From VRUE01 sp963704545 (GTDB lineage: Bacteria > Actinomycetota > Thermoleophilia > Solirubrobacterales > 70-9): 64,000 bases of DNA. The stretch lies in the NCBI GenBank assembly GCA_963704545.1, contig OY969915.1, forward strand, positions 1 through 64,000. Direction: 5' to 3'. Made by a program: the position numbers and the translations under genes. Shown here piece by piece: positions 62,980 through 64,000 of this stretch. Below the pieces are notes generated by a model. It did not search any database. It was not told where the DNA came from and saw only the letters and a program-made list of their open reading frames with translations. The first letter of the stretch is position 1, and the number at the start of each line of letters is the position of its first letter.

Positions 62980-64000
62980 TTGCCGCCGCCAGGTAAGAGC
63001 TGCCCAGGTAGGCCTCGACCACGGCCGGATCGGCCTGGATCTCCGCCGGCGAGCCGATCCGCAGCGTGACCCCGTCGTCGATCACCTGCACCCGCGGGCA
63101 GAGGCTCATCACCACGCTCATCTCGTGCTCGATCAGGAGGATCCCGCAGTCGAAGTCCTCGAGCACGCCCCGCAGGATCGCGACCAGCTCCTCGCCCTCG
63201 ACCTCGCTCAGCCCGGCCGCGGGCTCGTCGAGCAGCAGGTAGCGGGGCCCGGTTGCGAGGGCGCGGGCGACCCCCAGCAGGCGCTGGCTCGCCGGTGGCA
63301 ACGAGCCCGCCGGAAGCACCGCCTTCTCGCGCATGCCGAGACGTGCCAACACGTCGGCGGCAACCGCGACGGCGTCTCGCCTGCCGACGCCGACTCCCAT
63401 CGCACCGACGGCGACGCTCTCCAGGCCGCTCAGGTGCGGGAAGGGAAGGGCGGCCTGGAACGTGCGACTCAGACCGGCGCGGGCGAGGCGGGTTGGGGAA
63501 CGGCCGCTGACGTCGGTGCCGTCCAGGCTGACCGTGCCCGCGTCGGGTGCCAGGAAACCGCTGAGGACGTTGACGAGCGTCGTCTTTCCGGCACCGTTCG
63601 GCCCGATCAACCCCAATGCCTCGCCGCGCGACAGCTTCAGGTCGACACCCCTCAGCACCCGCAGGCCCCCGAACGCCACCGCGATTCCCTCGGCGCGGAG
63701 CGAGCCGTCGCCGGCGCGCTCGGCCTTCGCCATCTCGACGGCACCGTTCGCGCCAGCCCACGGTGACTTCGCCGCTCGATCTCGGGGTCGGTTCCGGCCC
63801 AGCAAGCGACCGAGCCAGGTCAGCTCACCCGCCTCGCGGCCACCGGTGAGCCCATTCGGCATCGCGATCATCGTCGCCAGCAGGATCAGGCCCACCCCGA
63901 TCGCTGCCAGCCCCGGCGTCCGGTCGATCGAGAGGACACCGAGAAGATGGGCGCCGTCTTCGACGCCGCGCAGCACCTCGCTCACGCTGGCCACCGCGAT
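62972..64000 (-). CDS. livG: LivM-LivG fusion, 5' part outside the window
   Basis: The frame is open to the window end. The first 50 residues seen (GLAAIGVGLILLATMIAMP...) look like the last span of a LivM permease, then a linker, then a LivG ATPase: Walker A GPNGAGKTTLVNVL, then PPASQRLLGVARAL in place of the usual signature LSGGxxR, Walker B YLLLDEPAAGLSE, and IEHEMSVVMSLC. So the permease and ATPase are one polypeptide. The signature is degenerate (no LSGG), worth noting. Confidence 0.88.
   Translation of the reverse strand: MAVASVSEVLRGVEDGAHLLGVLSIDRTPGLAAIGVGLILLATMIAMPNGLTGGREAGELTWLGRLLGRNRPRDRAAKSPWAGANGAVEMAKAERAGDGSLRAEGIAVAFGGLRVLRGVDLKLSRGEALGLIGPNGAGKTTLVNVLSGFLAPDAGTVSLDGTDVSGRSPTRLARAGLSRTFQAALPFPHLSGLESVAVGAMGVGVGRRDAVAVAADVLARLGMREKAVLPAGSLPPASQRLLGVARALATGPRYLLLDEPAAGLSEVEGEELVAILRGVLEDFDCGILLIEHEMSVVMSLCPRVQVIDDGVTLRIGSPAEIQADPAVVEAYLGSSYLAAASA

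Overview
The window comes from a high-GC actinobacterium, most likely class Thermoleophilia (Solirubrobacterales-like). This rests on the rpoB-rplL-rplJ-rplA-rplK-nusG-secE-rpmG order, the overall protein character, heavy GTG/TTG start use, and soil-type metabolism (cytochrome bd, a Liv-type transporter with a Rieske oxygenase, polysaccharide and acyl-lipid genes). It is inference from sequence reading; no database search was run.

Layout. 1-5.3 kb: transcription/translation operon on the minus strand, read from rpmG to rpoB (cut by the window start). 5.3-8.9 kb: relic integrative element with a broken toxin-antitoxin fragment, a three-gene overlapping cassette led by a Schlafen/AlbA_2-like protein, and a decayed tyrosine recombinase, ending at an odd tRNA gene with a 31-nt D-loop. 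8.9-11.3 kb: acyl-CoA dehydrogenase, small secreted and membrane proteins, tRNA-Thr and tRNA-Ser(CGA). 11.3-13.5 kb: small island flanked by a duplicated 5' half of tRNA-Ser, carrying a frameshifted Mrr-like nuclease with a HEPN-like tail and a DUF2442/DUF4160 pair. 13.5-20.7 kb: BcsA-like glycosyltransferase with PilZ, acyltransferase, an IS481-family insertion, SGNH hydrolase, tRNA-Ser(GGA), tadA and a secreted subtilase. 20.8-26.9 kb: Usp, MBL hydrolase, a large membrane protein, and two lipid genes (desaturase and cyclopropane synthase).

27-45 kb is a central-carbon block. tkt-tal-pgi-cydA-cydB-HAD form one tightly packed minus-strand run, joining the non-oxidative pentose phosphate pathway to cytochrome bd oxidase. 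rpiA, pgl, gnd and zwf follow, interrupted by a Ser/Thr kinase with a propeller ectodomain, a TolB-like protein, an FHA regulator, a frameshifted FAD oxidase and a nucleotidyltransferase/XRE toxin-antitoxin pair with direct-repeat operators. 45-58 kb: recQ, secreted GH26-like and PQQ-propeller proteins, GNAT, SRPBCC, MBL, MFS and LtrA genes, and an unusual SDR-acyl-CoA ligase fusion. 58-64 kb: substrate-binding lipoprotein and GntR regulator (plus strand) facing a Rieske oxygenase, livF and a LivM-LivG fusion (minus strand), probably one uptake-and-ring-oxidation system.

The most unusual signal is in the DNA between genes. Three loci (20.70, 24.66 and 47.72 kb) carry the same element: a conserved two-part core inside a long inverted repeat whose arms differ at every locus, capped by a hairpin whose sequence changes while its pairing is kept. 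That is the pattern expected of a structured RNA or a specialised bidirectional 3'-end element, and I do not recognise it. Several other long hairpins of different sequence (34.9, 38.1, 43.6, 54.2, 58.1 and 58.3 kb) sit in other intergenic gaps, and one palindromic block has entered a coding sequence in frame (23.55 kb).
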